Of a DNA stretch of 64,000 bases, positions 1 to 11,470 are shown one piece after another. This DNA comes from Collybiopsis luxurians FD-317 M1 (taxonomy: Eukaryota > Basidiomycota > Agaricomycetes > Agaricales > Omphalotaceae): NCBI GenBank assembly GCA_000827265.1, contig KN834759.1, forward strand, positions 1,024,089 to 1,088,088, in the 5' to 3' direction. Numbering within the stretch: the stretch's first letter is position 1; each line of letters begins with the position of its first letter. The notes under the pieces are model-generated. The model saw nothing but the letters and a program-made list of their open reading frames with translations. It was not told the origin of the DNA and made no database searches. The position numbers and the translations under genes are program-made.

Positions 1-275
1 TTTGTTTCGCGCCACTCGACGATCCTTTCATATTTTGTACTTTGGAAGAGGCTGAAACAACGTTTGCGCCGTTCCCAATGGAGGAAGACTGGAGTGGTGA
101 GATCAATGCAGATCTACGACGCTGCTTCTTGGATGAGCTATTGGTAGCAACGGATATTGTTGGTCTTCGTTGGGAAGTACCTAAGGATGAGGAATATGTA
201 GCGCAGGACGACATAGCGACGAAGGGATTGGTTAGAATGATTCGAGGTGATTTGAAGAACGAATCGCAGGAATAG
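1..275 (+). CDS. 3' end of an unidentified gene (partial)
   Basis: An open frame enters from the left edge and stops with TAG at 273-275. The visible part is acidic (many Glu/Asp), with no membrane segment, signal peptide or known motif. Codon use looks like that of the surrounding host genes, so it is probably the C-terminus of a real protein whose body lies outside the window. I do not recognise the family and assign no function. It could also be an internal exon read through to a chance stop. Confidence 0.35.
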   Translation, partial: CFAPLDDPFIFCTLEEAETTFAPFPMEEDWSGEINADLRRCFLDELLVATDIVGLRWEVPKDEEYVAQDDIATKGLVRMIRGDLKNESQE

Positions 276-1342
276 CAGTGCGAGAGCAAGGGGCAGATCT
301 CGGACACTGCAGTTTCACGGCGAGAGCGAAGGGTTAATAAGAGAGGAAGTGCACTAAGATACCGGAGGAAGTAAGATATGTGTGTTCGATCGTGATATAC
401 GGACAAAAGGGATCATTGCGGAAAGAAAAGAGGACTTTGGGCTTTAATATACCCGGTTCGACCAGCCGCGTTTTTGGGAATGAGGACTCTCAACAAAAGC
501 TGACCGGAGGCGCCACATTCCTGTTCAAGACACGAGTCTGGTATGGAGACGATGTGGCTGCTGCGCTGCTGCGGTGTAGAATAGCATTCATGATTCAGCT
601 CTTTTTGTTTGACGCTGAATGCTGAAATGTTGAAAGAGTACATTTTGCCACACAACAGCATGCTGTTGCGATATTCGACTTTGGACATCAAGAAGGTCAT
701 GCAACGCAGAGGTTCTGGAAAGTGCGAATCCCCCGATATTTCCAGATATGCTCAGATTTGACTAGGGATAAGGTTCGGTTCCAGTCGACCTTCTATACAG
801 CTCTTTCACTGCCTGAACAGAATTTGACGAACAAAAAGTTGGGAAACATGAGGCTTCAACGAGGATGTGACTCTGTATAGTTTAAAAGCTGTGAAGGTGA
901 GCAGCCTATTAGTACACTGAGGCGTGTAGGTAGCACGTTCTTTGATTTGGTTTGATCCTAAGTTTGGCGCACGTCTAGCGCCTGCAGCCGGCTGTGAATT
1001 CGCGCCTCGGCAAGTTACTCACTTTTTATTATTTCATCCGTGCAAGAACCGGGCACTTTGGATCGTTGATTACAACAGTCCCGGGGACAGCGATGTGCTG
1101 CATTGGGTACCTGACATTTCCATCTAGGGACCGGCCGCATAATATACTTCCTTCCTTCAACCCAAAATATCATCATTCATAATATTCGCAAAGGCGATTG
1201 TATTGACTGAAGGGGTAGATGATACAGCTAACAACCCTTTGGACCAACAGCTTGACTCGGTCAGAGCGTTCAATCGATCTACTACTAAGTAGCATACTTC
1301 ACAATTAGCATATATGCGCTTATAATTCTCGTCCTTCTCGTC
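276..1342. other. Intergenic region, no gene recognised
   Basis: About 1 kb between the 3' end of the first gene and the convergent stop of the ADP-ribosyltransferase-like gene. Short open frames occur on both strands (for example 380-625 and 942-1127). None shows a family motif, a coherent splice pattern or a signal peptide, so I treat the stretch as non-coding. Confidence 0.5.
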
Positions 1343-2738
1343 CTATGAAGCCTCTTTCGCTGCCTTTTGCCAATCATATTGACCCTCAGTGCACTCCGTG
1401 TACTCTTTGATCTTCTCGTCAAACTCAGGGCTGGATTTCTGACTAGCTGAATACAGCACATCAGTGAGTTTGTCTTTAATGGGAACTGCACTGCAAGCAA
1501 TCTCATATCTTGTGACATATTTGAGATTGGAGGTTGCGGCCTGTTGCTTAATCACGGCGTATTGCCAGAACCATTTGGTAACTAGATAATCCTGCCCTAT
1601 TGCCTTCATTGGTCTAAATGAAGGAAACAATGTCACGATGAGCTTACTTCAAGGAATGCGTATGTTGAGGAGGACGAGAATTACATACCCGGTAACCATG
1701 TCATTGTCTTTCATGATCTGATCAAAATCTGGATTTCGTTCCTCATTATATTGAGTCTTGTCATACTCCAAGTACTCCTCGAACTCATCTCCAGCCTGAT
1801 AGTCTTTCACCGGAAGCCTAGTCCATGAACGCAGTTAATCCGCAGTGATGGCGTAGCACAATAAATTTAGGATATGTACTGACTTTGCACCGTTCCACTG
1901 GAACTCTGCGCATCAAAAGAAAATTGAGTCTGGAATGAGAACCGAGAAGTTCGAAATCAGCTTACCAAGAACATATGCTGTTGGTTCCAATTTTGAGCAT
2001 GCGAATTGAGCAGCAGCCAAAAAACTGTCAGTAAGATAAAATCCACCCTGAACATGCTCTGAAATCGTAAGTATGTACAGCGTGAGGCATCGATATATTG
2101 ATCAACATTTAACTGATCCTACCTTTGCCAACCCCAATGCTGTGCAGATCTCCGTGAAAAGCAGATTCTCCCAGGTCTACTGGTGACTTCAGAGTATCGG
2201 CACTCTTTTCATTTTCCGTTCCATGGAACAACACAACATTGCTTTTTCCAGGAGGGTGTCTAACTCCCGCTCTTTTGCTCTTTTTAGAACCGCTGACACT
2301 TTGGGGAGCAGGACACTTGATATTTATGATGAGGACAACATTGGTCTGATATATGCGGTCTCGGAACATACCGTTTTACCAGTTGTGGGTTTACTACTCT
2401 TCGGAGTGGTAGGTAGCCTGCTGTTAGAGGAGCCTGTCTTCGGAGTTGTTGGTGGTTTAGAATTACCGGAAAAACCGCTCTGTGAGGTTGCAGGTTTGGT
2501 GCTAGACGACTCCGTCTTTGGAGTTGTCGGTGGGTTAGCACTCGATGAGTCTGGCTTTGAAGTGGTCGGTAGCTTAGTGGTAGTTCGCCTCAAGACATCT
2601 CCGGCCTAAGAAACAATCAAGTCAACGACACGAAACTCACAGTGGCCCGCGATTTAAACATACTTTTAGCTGATCAAGCGGAGCAGCCGCAACGAAAAAT
2701 GTAAGAGCAAGTGTGATCGAGAGGACTGAAAGACGCAT
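1343..2738 (-). CDS. Secreted ADP-ribosyltransferase-like protein with Thr/Pro-rich linker
   Basis: About 340 residues from seven exons joined in frame by short GT..AG introns. Start ATG is at 2736-2738 and the stop at 1343-1345. Residues 1 to about 19 form a signal peptide with a hydrophobic LSITLALTFFVAAA core, so the product is probably secreted. Next comes a low-complexity Thr/Pro/Ser/Lys linker with three TTPK-type repeats (about 2380-2593). The folded part shows the fungal ADP-ribosylation-superfamily pattern: VVLFHGT (near 2220), then a GGFYLTDS...AAAQFA block (near 2000-2040), and a C-terminal DNDMVTGPM block just before the last exon. From the family, such proteins may transfer ADP-ribose to a target protein. 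No catalytic residue can be confirmed by eye and the target is unknown. The gene appears intact. Confidence 0.6.
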
Positions 2739-3473
2739 AGGGAAAGATGTAAGGGCGAGTAGGGAAATTCGAGATAGAGGGTGTCGTGATTTTTCGTCTG
2801 ACCAGCAGAGAAGAGAAGTACCCGACTTGAGGGAGAGCATGCCCCCTCATACGACCTTATGTACTGGTCGTTTAGCCTCTGCCGACCAAGGAGAGGACTG
2901 AATTCAAACTCAGACAACTCACAATCCCCGTTAACACGAATAATGCGAACGCCCGACTCCAGTATACAGATATGAAACCAGGACGTACAATCATGCAATT
3001 GGTTTTCTTTTGCACACCGCATGTAGAGAAATACCGCCTTGTAAAACAGACATAGTGGCGGTTCTCTGACATGAGTTCATCGCCCAATCCTTACTGCTCG
3101 GAGTAAAGACTCTAAGCTCTATTAGGCTCTAGTTCACAATTGTTCGAATGATTTAGTTGCCTCGTTCTCTGATAGTCATAGTATGAAACCGGTAAGTAAC
3201 CAGGATTCTTCTGTACACCAAATTTGGAAACTCCGCTGTCATTAGCACAATAGAATTTCACTCCGACTCCGAAGAGCGCATCGTCAGGAACCGCCACATG
3301 AAATGAAGATTATCAGTTAGCGGAATTGGACCTTGAACTGCCAAACGAAACACACAAATTTCGAGCGAACTGGGTTTTCTTTCTCCTAAGGGTATACAAT
3401 CCAGGTTGTCCGTATTGATCCACACTCTTATCATTCTTGCAGTGTTTGATATCGGCCCTAGTCCGCATTCACA
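2739..3473. other. Intergenic region, upstream of the secreted protein gene
   Basis: This holds the promoter side of the minus-strand secreted protein gene. Open frames on the minus strand at 2872-3087 and 3112-3297 (the latter containing GVGVKFYCANDSG) might be exons of a further small protein. I found no splice solution linking them and no family match, so they are not called. Confidence 0.4.
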
Positions 3474-3638
3474 ATGAAGTGGTTGATAGATGGTATTGTG
3501 CAGCCGGTCCCTCCATTGGAAGAGCTGGAAGTAGAATTCGATGGAACCTCAGACGTACAGGGAGCGCGCAGGAAAAGTCTTGAGACACTGAAAAGCTTGG
3601 CAGAAGTGTGGCAGAAGACCACAAGAATAACCTCTTGA
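3474..3638 (+). CDS. Possible small hypothetical protein (54 aa)
   Basis: An uninterrupted frame from ATG at 3474 to TGA at 3636-3638. It encodes a charged peptide starting MKWLIDGIVQPVPPLEELE. Composition is plausible for a coding exon, but there is no recognisable domain, signal peptide or neighbouring exon. It may be a chance ORF or a remnant of a moved gene. Confidence 0.2.
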   Translation: MKWLIDGIVQPVPPLEELEVEFDGTSDVQGARRKSLETLKSLAEVWQKTTRITS

Positions 3639-4110
3639 GAAAGACAGTGCATATGCCTGGAAATTCAGACGTGAATGTCGAAGTCTACGTTGCCTTGCCA
3701 AAATTTGTGAAGATTTTGCCAGCGACCCACCCGTCAAACTCGGCTGCACGACACCACGGAAAACCGGCTGATCTAAGCCGTCCCGCATTTCCGAATGTTA
3801 TTTAATCGCTCGGCAAAGCATGCCTGCATGAACAGGGTACCTCCGTCTGCTTCTGGATTCAATTCGCGCCTGCACGAGCTATTTCCATCTGGTGTAGGCA
3901 TTTATTCTCTCGGTATGGAAAAGACGAAAGGATGCCCCGGCAAATGTTCATATATAATTAAGGAAGTAATGCTGAATATAATAGTAAGTACAATAGAATA
4001 CAGGGGAACGATCCATGAATGCTAAAGATACAGTATAACGCAGGACGCAAATCAGAAAGGTGCCTTCGCGAGTATAGAGAGTGTGTGTGTTTGGTGGATA
4101 AAACTTCGGA
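3639..4110. other. Intergenic region, nothing recognised
   Basis: Short overlapping open frames only (3608-3805, 3795-4025 on plus; 3948-4181 on minus). The minus frame is a shadow of the orphan gene's last exon. A GT-rich run lies at 4080-4092. Confidence 0.4.
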
Positions 4111-4550
4111 CTAGTTGCTTTTCTGAAGTCTGGCGAAAAAATCGTCGTAATTGGAAGCAAATTGCTGAGGTGAGCCATCACTGCTCGGCAGAAAACCTGC
4201 TAGGGCAATATAGTATATCTGATCGAGGCTGCGAGAATGGGGAGGCAGTGTGATAAGTTGAATGAAGAGAGTGATCGTTGAAGCACTCACAATTCCTTGG
4301 TGAAGCTAACATTGATCCCAGCCTCGTCCGCCCAGTTTGGGGGAAAGGAAGTTAAACCGCACTTCTTGATTCTCTCCGTCGCAGTCACATAGAGGATCCA
4401 GCTGCGATGATATTTAGTTCGAATAAGCTGATATGGTCAATCGAAAACTTACAACTCGGCTTCGAATCGAGCTCCTTCACTAAAATTGATGGACTGGGTA
4501 TAAGTGGCGACTGTGGCGTTGGAGGTATCATTCGAGATGTAAAAAGCCAT
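4111..4550 (-). CDS. Small orphan protein, three exons (about 110 aa)
   Basis: Start ATG at 4548-4550 and stop TAG at 4111-4113. Three exons join cleanly in frame through introns with GTAAGT and GTGAGT donors and CGCAG acceptors. The translation begins MAFYISNDTSNATVATYTQ, continues through an aromatic WILYVTATERIKKCG segment and ends DDFFARLQKSN. There is no signal peptide or clear membrane span. A TATATAAA box lies about 100 bp upstream (4646-4653). Clean splicing plus the TATA box make a real gene likely, but I do not recognise the family and assign no function. Confidence 0.6.
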
Positions 4551-4645
4551 CGCCGGAAGAAATGGGTATAATCACAGGGAAAGGAATGTAAGCTGTCGAA
4601 GCTGTTGAGGACCCTACCCAATGGCAAGGCGTGAACTTCCCCTGC

Positions 4646-4653
4646 TTTATATA
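4646..4653 (-). promoter_or_regulatory. TATA box of the orphan gene
   Basis: Reads TATATAAA on the minus strand, about 96 bp upstream of the ATG at 4550. Position and sequence suit a fungal core promoter. Confidence 0.45.
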
Positions 4654-4840
4654 CACGACGGGGTCAAAGTACGACGAGGCGAACAGATCAGAGTCGGTCT
4701 TGTCATATCATTAACAATGTTTCGATCACTATTGTAAGCCTTTTTAGAGTAAGTTTTATTGCCGGCGCATTGTTTCGATTATCGCTTTGACAATAAGGTA
4801 TGTAGTATCTCGTGTCCACTGTACTCGTTAACACTCCTCA

Positions 4841-6528
4841 TTATGCATCTAATTCTCCTCTTTTCCACAGCGTCTCTGCACGTCTTTTCCAGTATCGCTC
4901 ACATCCGCAATCAAACGTGATGGAACCAGGCTCATCCCACTGCACGTCGGGCGTATCTGACCCAGGTGCAGGGTTTCGGAAGATCAAACTATCTCTCTGT
5001 TAACAGTCAGTGGCTGCAGCCTATTCAGGTAGACGAGAACTGACCAGGCCTAATCGCAAATGAATACCAAAGACGTCTGGAGCTGTGTAAGTTTCCAAAA
5101 TCTCTTCCTTGTCTTCACCGAGCTGCGAAATACCCTTGGTGATCTGTGCAATTTTGTTAGCTACACAATTGCCGCTGCCGTTCATTTTCTCTCTAGCTTG
5201 TCGTCGAACTTTGGATTTTATAAGCCTCTGAATATTCCGCGTAACAACTCCCGACTGGAAATGTCCAGGTCTTGCGGCCTTGTGAGCGCCAGTGTGCGCA
5301 ACATCACCGAGAGCGAACACATTAGGACACGCAGTTGACGATGACGAAGTCTCCGGTTCTGAAGTGTCGATTTGAAGGGTTGGGAGAACTCGGATATAGC
5401 CCGTCTGAGAATCGATAGCAGAGGGTGCGAGGGTGCGGAGAGGTTCAGAGAGCGGAGCTCCTCCGAGACAAGTAATCTAAAATGAACTTGTAGTCGGTCG
5501 ACGGAGGATCAGTAAAAGGTAGGAACGAACCACAAGATCGGCTCTTAACTGTCCGCCCCCAGTCAAATGAACGATGAATTTTCCATCCTGTTTTCCGTTG
5601 ACCGTTCCGTTCATGTGCGATCCATCTACCACCGTCTCTACCTTCTCTATCCTGACTGCCCGCTGGCCAAGAATCGTCTCAACCCCGAATTCTTGCATCT
5701 TTCTCATTGCGATTTCATGGAGACTATGATGGAAGGTATGGAGGAGATGAGGACGAGAATGGACAAGTGTTACTTTCTTTGATAATGTGGGCTGGTGAGT
5801 CTTGATGTCGGTGACGAGTTCTGAGATAAATGGATCAGCCAGTAGATTGATACCAAATGAACGAAAAACTCACGAACACCGTAAGCTCCTCCTCCGACAA
5901 CAACGATACTATTTGCTTGCTTCACATCCGTTTGCCATGCATGAATGAGCTCGATCCCTTTCTGCTTATCATTCATTTCCTCCCCCTCGATCTGCTCCAC
6001 TGTTCTCAAAGTCTCTGATCCGACTGTCACGCGCTGGCTTGTCCCCGTAGCCAAAATCAAATATTCGTAAGGGATAGTGTCACCGCCCTTTAGAACGACC
6101 TTATCAGGGAGAATGGACGTGACGAAACCAGTGACAATCCGTGTGCAGTTCGGAATCGCCTCGTTATTATGGGCTTCTTGGAAATATTCGGAGGTGTAGG
6201 GTACGAAAGCTTTATGTTCGAATCCAGAGACTGCGTGCAATCGTGGAAATGCAAAAATATTCTGTGCGGTAACCCAGATCAGCTTCGTAGGGCGAGGAGA
6301 GCACTGGAGCAGACCTGAAAATGGGTACTCTTCTCAACTAATATGATATTATGTGTTTCATGAACCAGAGGTACAAGGTCATCGACAACCTTTGAGCCTA
6401 AATATCGGTATAGGCTTTGGATAGATTTCTGGTTTTCATGTACTCAACTCACCGACGTAACTTCCGCCTACCACTACAATGTTAGGCTTTGACTGTTCTT
6501 CTGCATTCGGAACCGTATCAATCGACAT
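4841..6528 (-). CDS. AIF/FSP1-like FAD-dependent pyridine nucleotide-disulphide oxidoreductase
   Basis: 474 residues from six exons: 6453-6528, 6315-6397, 5874-6261, 5531-5820, 5045-5476 and 4841-4996. The spliced length is an exact multiple of three. The N-terminus has the FAD Rossmann motif IVVVGGSYVGS. Mid-protein there is YEYLILATGTSQ, and a second, NAD(P)H-binding Rossmann motif VVVGGGAYGVREL. The late FAD-contacting motif FALGDVAHTG lies in exon 5. This order is typical of apoptosis-inducing-factor/FSP1-type flavoproteins, which pass electrons from NAD(P)H to quinones or other acceptors. No N-terminal targeting peptide is obvious, so a cytosolic or membrane-surface location is inferred. 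The acceptor is unknown. Start chosen as the first ATG before the Rossmann motif. No damage seen. Confidence 0.9.
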
Positions 6529-6598
6529 GTTGGGTACAAATGCAGGCGGGTCGAGTGTTGTAAGCAGTATTCGCAACGCCTGGGGAGGCCTGGGGTCG

Positions 6599-6606
6599 GT
6601 ATATAA
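6599..6606 (-). promoter_or_regulatory. TATA-like box of the AIF-like gene
   Basis: Reads TTATATAC on the minus strand, about 72 bp upstream of the ATG at 6528. Confidence 0.3.
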
Positions 6607-6778
6607 GCATTTGCAGCCCGGTGAAAATGATACAATGTGGCGTTATCGGAGCTGTTCGGTTATCAGATAAGTACCTTATCAATCGGGAAGAGTACCGCAT
6701 CAGTTTCTCGCGATGGAGCGGGTACGCAGCGGCGGTTCAAGCGCTTTTTATTCTGTATCTGTTTCCATTATGTACACT

Positions 6779-9700
6779 TCATCCAGCTTTAGCCCTTCCC
6801 TCAGGAGACCAGCTGGGATTATTCGTCCTGATACCCGAAATTCCTCCACTAAACATGCCATCCACCGTCAATTCAAGCTGAGGAGAAATTGTGGTATCCG
6901 GTTCCATCGACCATAAGGCTACCGCGACGGTACTGCAAGAATCAAACAGTGAGAATAGATTCATTTCGGTATGGATGACCCTAAAACTTACTTGACACCG
7001 TGATAGTCCAGTATGCCTTCGTGGACAGGAAACTTGAATTGTGGACTAGAAGAGAGAACGTTTTGAGTACCCTCCTCATCGAGCGCCGGGTAAGGCATGC
7101 GTGGTTGTAAACTTGTACACGTACCCCAGATTCGCCACTCGCTTCCCCAACATCCAGCCATTCACGAACAGGTAAGCACGATAAGGCTGGCCTAGTTCTT
7201 CCTCGAAAGTAAATGAAACGAAAATGTCGAGTCCTTGAGGCAGGCTGAGATCAAAAGTCGTAACAAAGAAGCCCACGCCTGCTGAAGAATCTGGAAGGCC
7301 AGAGGAAAGAGCGCGGGACGCCCATTTGGAGGTATCGAAACCTGGCAGATGCCAGCCCTGGCGCTCACCAAAGAGGCCACCTTCGTTGAGAACTCCACGA
7401 ACTTTGTCGGGGTACCTAGAACAAAATCCGATATATGAACATCTAGAAGGAAACGGTAGGCAAAAACGGTCAATACCCTGTATATCCACCGATCTTGCCT
7501 TGGACCTTCCACTCAGAGAAATTGCCAGAATCGAGTTTAAATCCTCGTACTCCTCTAGGACTTTTTGGATCATTGAGAGTTACTGCAATGATAATCAGAC
7601 GTACGGCCGCACACTTAAGTTGATCTACCTACAAACCGTCTCATTTAAACCCATGTTATCCTAAAAAGGGAGGAGAGTGATTAAATTGCTGCGACCGGAA
7701 ACCTACTATCCAGTAAGCGAACCTGAACCACGGTTATCACATTGTCCTTGCTCGGTAACAACGCTCCTTCTGGAAAGATAAATTTATCGTCCGTTTCTTC
7801 AAGGATGTTGAAACCATCCGAGGAGCTGTCAAGATCAGTGATTTCGAAGATCAATTGCATACGGCCAGTCAGTCAGGAAGACTCACTTGCCATACGACGT
7901 GTTGAGAAACACATCGTTGAGCCAAACGCTAGCCGCGAACGCTGGATCCAAACCAGTGAGCTAAGTGCATCATTCTATAGCCATTGCGACGAACCTGTTC
8001 CGCCATTGATCGATAAATTCACACTTTGTTCGGACCCGGTGGCATTGAAATGGCCTCTCCAAATCACGATGTTCTCGCAGCTAAGTGGCATGTCGAGTAA
8101 TCAGCAAAGGAAGACCATAGGTGACATGCACTTACAACCCATAATCACATCCATAGAGAATACGTCCATCTCCATAATACATAGGGAACGGGATATTAGT
8201 TGTCGTATGATTAGCAACTGTCCAATCTGAGTCATCGAAACTTTTCGAGATCTCCGGCAGACTGTTGCTAAACTTCCAATTCGAAAGTTTCGGGACTTGG
8301 ATCTGAGCTTGGGCGTTGGCTGGAGGAGGAATGGTGCCTTTGCGGACAAGGCTGGGACGGCTTCCGGAAGCCAGCGGCTCTCGGAGAGCTATGGGTTGAC
8401 CGTTCCATGTAGCGGAAGTTACGTGAGCTGGGGCCACGATGGTTACTTCTGATCCTTCCCTCTCGGAGGTGAGGTTCAAATCTCCCCTAATCTCCAGGGT
8501 GTTCGACCCGGAACCAATCGAGGCGGAACGCACGAGGTAGGGACCTCCAATGAGCACCGTATCATTGGTGCCGACACCCCAAAAGTTTTTGTGAGGGTCC
8601 GTGCTGGAAGGGGATGCAATAGTGGGGGCAAAAAAGCCACCCGCGGTGGGCGTATCGGCAAAGAGGATGAGCTGCGTAGCTGACTCGAAAACGGTAACCA
8701 GGCCCGGAGTGAAAGGTGCCGTAAAAGAGAAGACCGTCATATTCCTGGACAGCCCAAAAGACGAGCCAGAGGCAGCCTTAAAGACCGAAGGTGAGGTTGA
8801 AGATGCTCCGGGAAGAGCAAGTGCAAACTCATGGGATTGAGAGGTACTTCCGTATAGGAAGAGAACATCCCGAGAGTCAATTACGCCAGCAAAGAAGACT
8901 TGAGCTGTCGAGTAAAGCATCCTGGAGCTACTCCCATAGGCATAGTCTGTTACAATCACTTTGGATTCACGGCCGCTGAGAGTGATGACATCCGTCATAA
9001 GAGGAATATGCAAGAGCCCCAATGACGTCGTGACATTCAATGTGAAGGACGTAACCGCACTGGAGTAGAAAGTAAATTTCAGCCAAACGAAGGAACGCAA
9101 GCAAGCAAGGTTATTCGCACGTCGAAGTAGAATCGTTATGTCTCGTAATCCAAAACCCTGCACCTGAATCGAGATTTTGCAGGAATGTCAACGCAACTTC
9201 CGAAGGGTCCGATACAGCACCACCGCCAGGAATCCCAATCGAAGAGTTTCCAATCCGGTCAGTCTTGTAGAATTCGCGTGAACTGCGAAGAAAGATTCCC
9301 TGTAGCTTGATCTCGGGGTGCTTGGGAGTAAGGGCGCGAGACTCGGAAATCTATACTTCAATGTCAACGACACGAAACGGTGCGTGATCAGTGAGTCTTA
9401 CTGACCGTTCCGCCGTAGTCGTAAGAGGTATAGACCTGCAATCGCAGTAACCGGAGCAATCAGTATACCCTGCATTCGTCAAGGCATGTACGCGACTTAC
9501 TCCGCTATACAAAGATCAAGAATGAGTAGATCTGACGTAAACGCTAGGCAATTGGAAACATACCCGTATGGAAGTGCTCCCCAGGACGTGCCTCCATAGA
9601 ACATATAATAACTAATAAGCTTCGCATTACTTGCCCACAACTGACGATAGAACACATTCTCAAATTCAGGCCCAGTGAGGAGCGTACAGCCACTGTATTC

Positions 9701-11015
9701 TTTATTAGAAGCGTTAGCTGAAATTGATACGAATTCACAGAGAGACTACTTACGAGGAGCGCCAGGACCCCATCCGTTCAGCGACCCTCCCTGCATTTCT
9801 GAACAAGAATGGCTAGGCCCGGACAGCACTTGAATGAGAGTCAAGGCGCGTACCAGGAATGTAGAACGGCGCCGCAGGGTCAATCTGCTGGTGGTAATCC
9901 CAATAATCCACAACTGTGTGCCAAGTATCGGGATCGGCGCAGTTATACCGTTGCGGGTAGTAATCATTGCTAGATGAAGACATAGAAGGCTACCAAACAG
10001 AGAACTCAAGAGCAGGAAAAAGCTCACCCATGCAAATCGACCGCACCCTTGAAGACCCTGTTCAGCGAAAACGGAGCACCGAATGAGAACACAGCCCACT
10101 AACCGTCCCGTTTACAAAATGATCTTGGTTTCCTGCATCGTTGTACGTAAAAGGGACGACGATGCCGGCGTCTCGGTACGTAGACTCCAACTGTGCCATA
10201 TATCCCGTTCCTGTATCCGTATTATATTCATTATCTACACCAAAGTACCTTCAGCGTCAAAGTCGAGCGAAAATCCAAAATCCTCACCGATTTGTAAAAG
10301 AAGTACAGGACCGCCATCCGTTATTTCATTCCCGCGAATCTGGGAAGCCATGCCTTTGATATACGGAGTCCAAGCTTCTTGATAGTCGGAGACATTGGTA
10401 CGGAGCGTCCCAGCTACCTCCGAGGTAATCCAGTGTGCGATTCCACCAGCAGTCGTCTCCGCGTTGATGTACTATACACACGACAAAGTATGAGCCGGAC
10501 AAAATGAACTCAGACAAAACGCGCCGCGAAACATTACCGGGCCTGATATCATATATGTAAGGTAAGGACCTGGTGAACGATGAAAAAGACAAAAACGGAA
10601 CGCACCTGGACGCATGGTTATCCATATCCCAGCTTCCTTCGCAGCGTCGAACAAAGGCTGAAAATTCCGCCACTCATCAAAATCGACTACGCCACGAGAG
10701 GGGTTCAATAGTCCCATATGAGTATACACAGAGATGCTGTTGAGACCAGCCGCTTTGACTTTTTCTAGGATATCGATCCAAAGATCTGGAATCGGAAGGC
10801 GAAAGGTATGAAATTCTCCACCACTGTGAATATGATATCATTGAACGACCATCCAGAGGAGAGCTAAAAAGAACCACTCACTGTAAAAATACCCGCTGGC
10901 CTTTTATGAACAAACTGTGGCTATCAAACTCAACTTCATCAGTATGGTCTGCGGCGAAGATTCCATGCACAAAGGCAAGGAATAACACCACTAATGACTG
11001 AAAAATGAACTTCAT
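6779..11015 (-). CDS. Secreted beta-galactosidase, glycoside hydrolase family 35
   Basis: A multi-exon gene with start ATG at 11013-11015 and stop TGA at 6779-6781. The product is about 1,000 residues, the usual size for fungal GH35. A signal peptide (MKFIFQSLVVLFLAFVHGIFA) is followed by the catalytic barrel: HGGEFHTFRLP, ISVYTHMGLL and RPGPYINAETTAGG. The acid/base glutamate lies in QIDNEYN (after the intron ending near 10232) and the nucleophile glutamate in IPEMQGGSLNGW (near 9800). GGTSWG and VYTSYDYGG close the barrel. GIPGGGAV and later segments (8132-9290) match the following Ig-like and jelly-roll domains. It should hydrolyse terminal beta-galactosides of plant cell-wall polysaccharides outside the cell. 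All visible exons are intact. Open frames on the plus strand here (for example 7742-8230) are shadows. Confidence 0.92.
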
Positions 11016-11050
11016 GACAGCGCAGACATGTTCGCGAAAAGAAGCAGCCG

Positions 11051-11059
11051 TTTTATATA
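11051..11059 (-). promoter_or_regulatory. TATA box of the beta-galactosidase gene
   Basis: Reads TATATAAAA on the minus strand, about 36-45 bp upstream of the ATG at 11015. It is a near-perfect core promoter element. Confidence 0.55.
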
Positions 11060-11470
11060 TCTTCTATAATGCTCGCGGCGCCGTTGTCTTCTGACCAACT
11101 CATCATTCGAGGAAGCTCAACGGACCGACGAGAACCGTATGTGAAACAGCGGCACGAGGACTGCAGATATCGTTCGAGCCTGGTGACTGGGGAACGAGGT
11201 CAATTCGAACATCGAGGTGGATTGATGACACAATGGAAAACTCACCTAATCCAGCCGCGAGGGTCAAAGCAACCAGGAACGATTGTTGGGATAGATCAAG
11301 GACGTGCAATGGATCTGAGTATCTTCGGAAAAATTGCCCTCACAAAGCAAAGTACATAGAAATTTTGACCATTCAAATCGAGAACTAATAGAACAAGAGA
11401 ATAGAAGCGTATTGTGGACTGTTACTGTTACATTTGGGAAGAAGTTTGGAGCAAAATTGATATGGTAAGC
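11060..11470. other. Intergenic region between beta-galactosidase and SDR genes
   Basis: About 400 bp between the beta-galactosidase promoter and the SDR stop codon. The open frames at 11069-11359 (+) and 11103-11309 (-) have no motif or splice support. Confidence 0.4.

Noticed and set aside
2223..2609. 128-codon plus-strand ORF with repeated GVVG segments
   Set aside because: Antisense to the Thr/Pro repeat exon of the secreted ADP-ribosyltransferase-like gene; its repeats merely mirror the coding repeats.
7742..8230. 162-codon plus-strand ORF
   Set aside because: It lies antisense over conserved exons of the GH35 beta-galactosidase and has no motif; a shadow frame.
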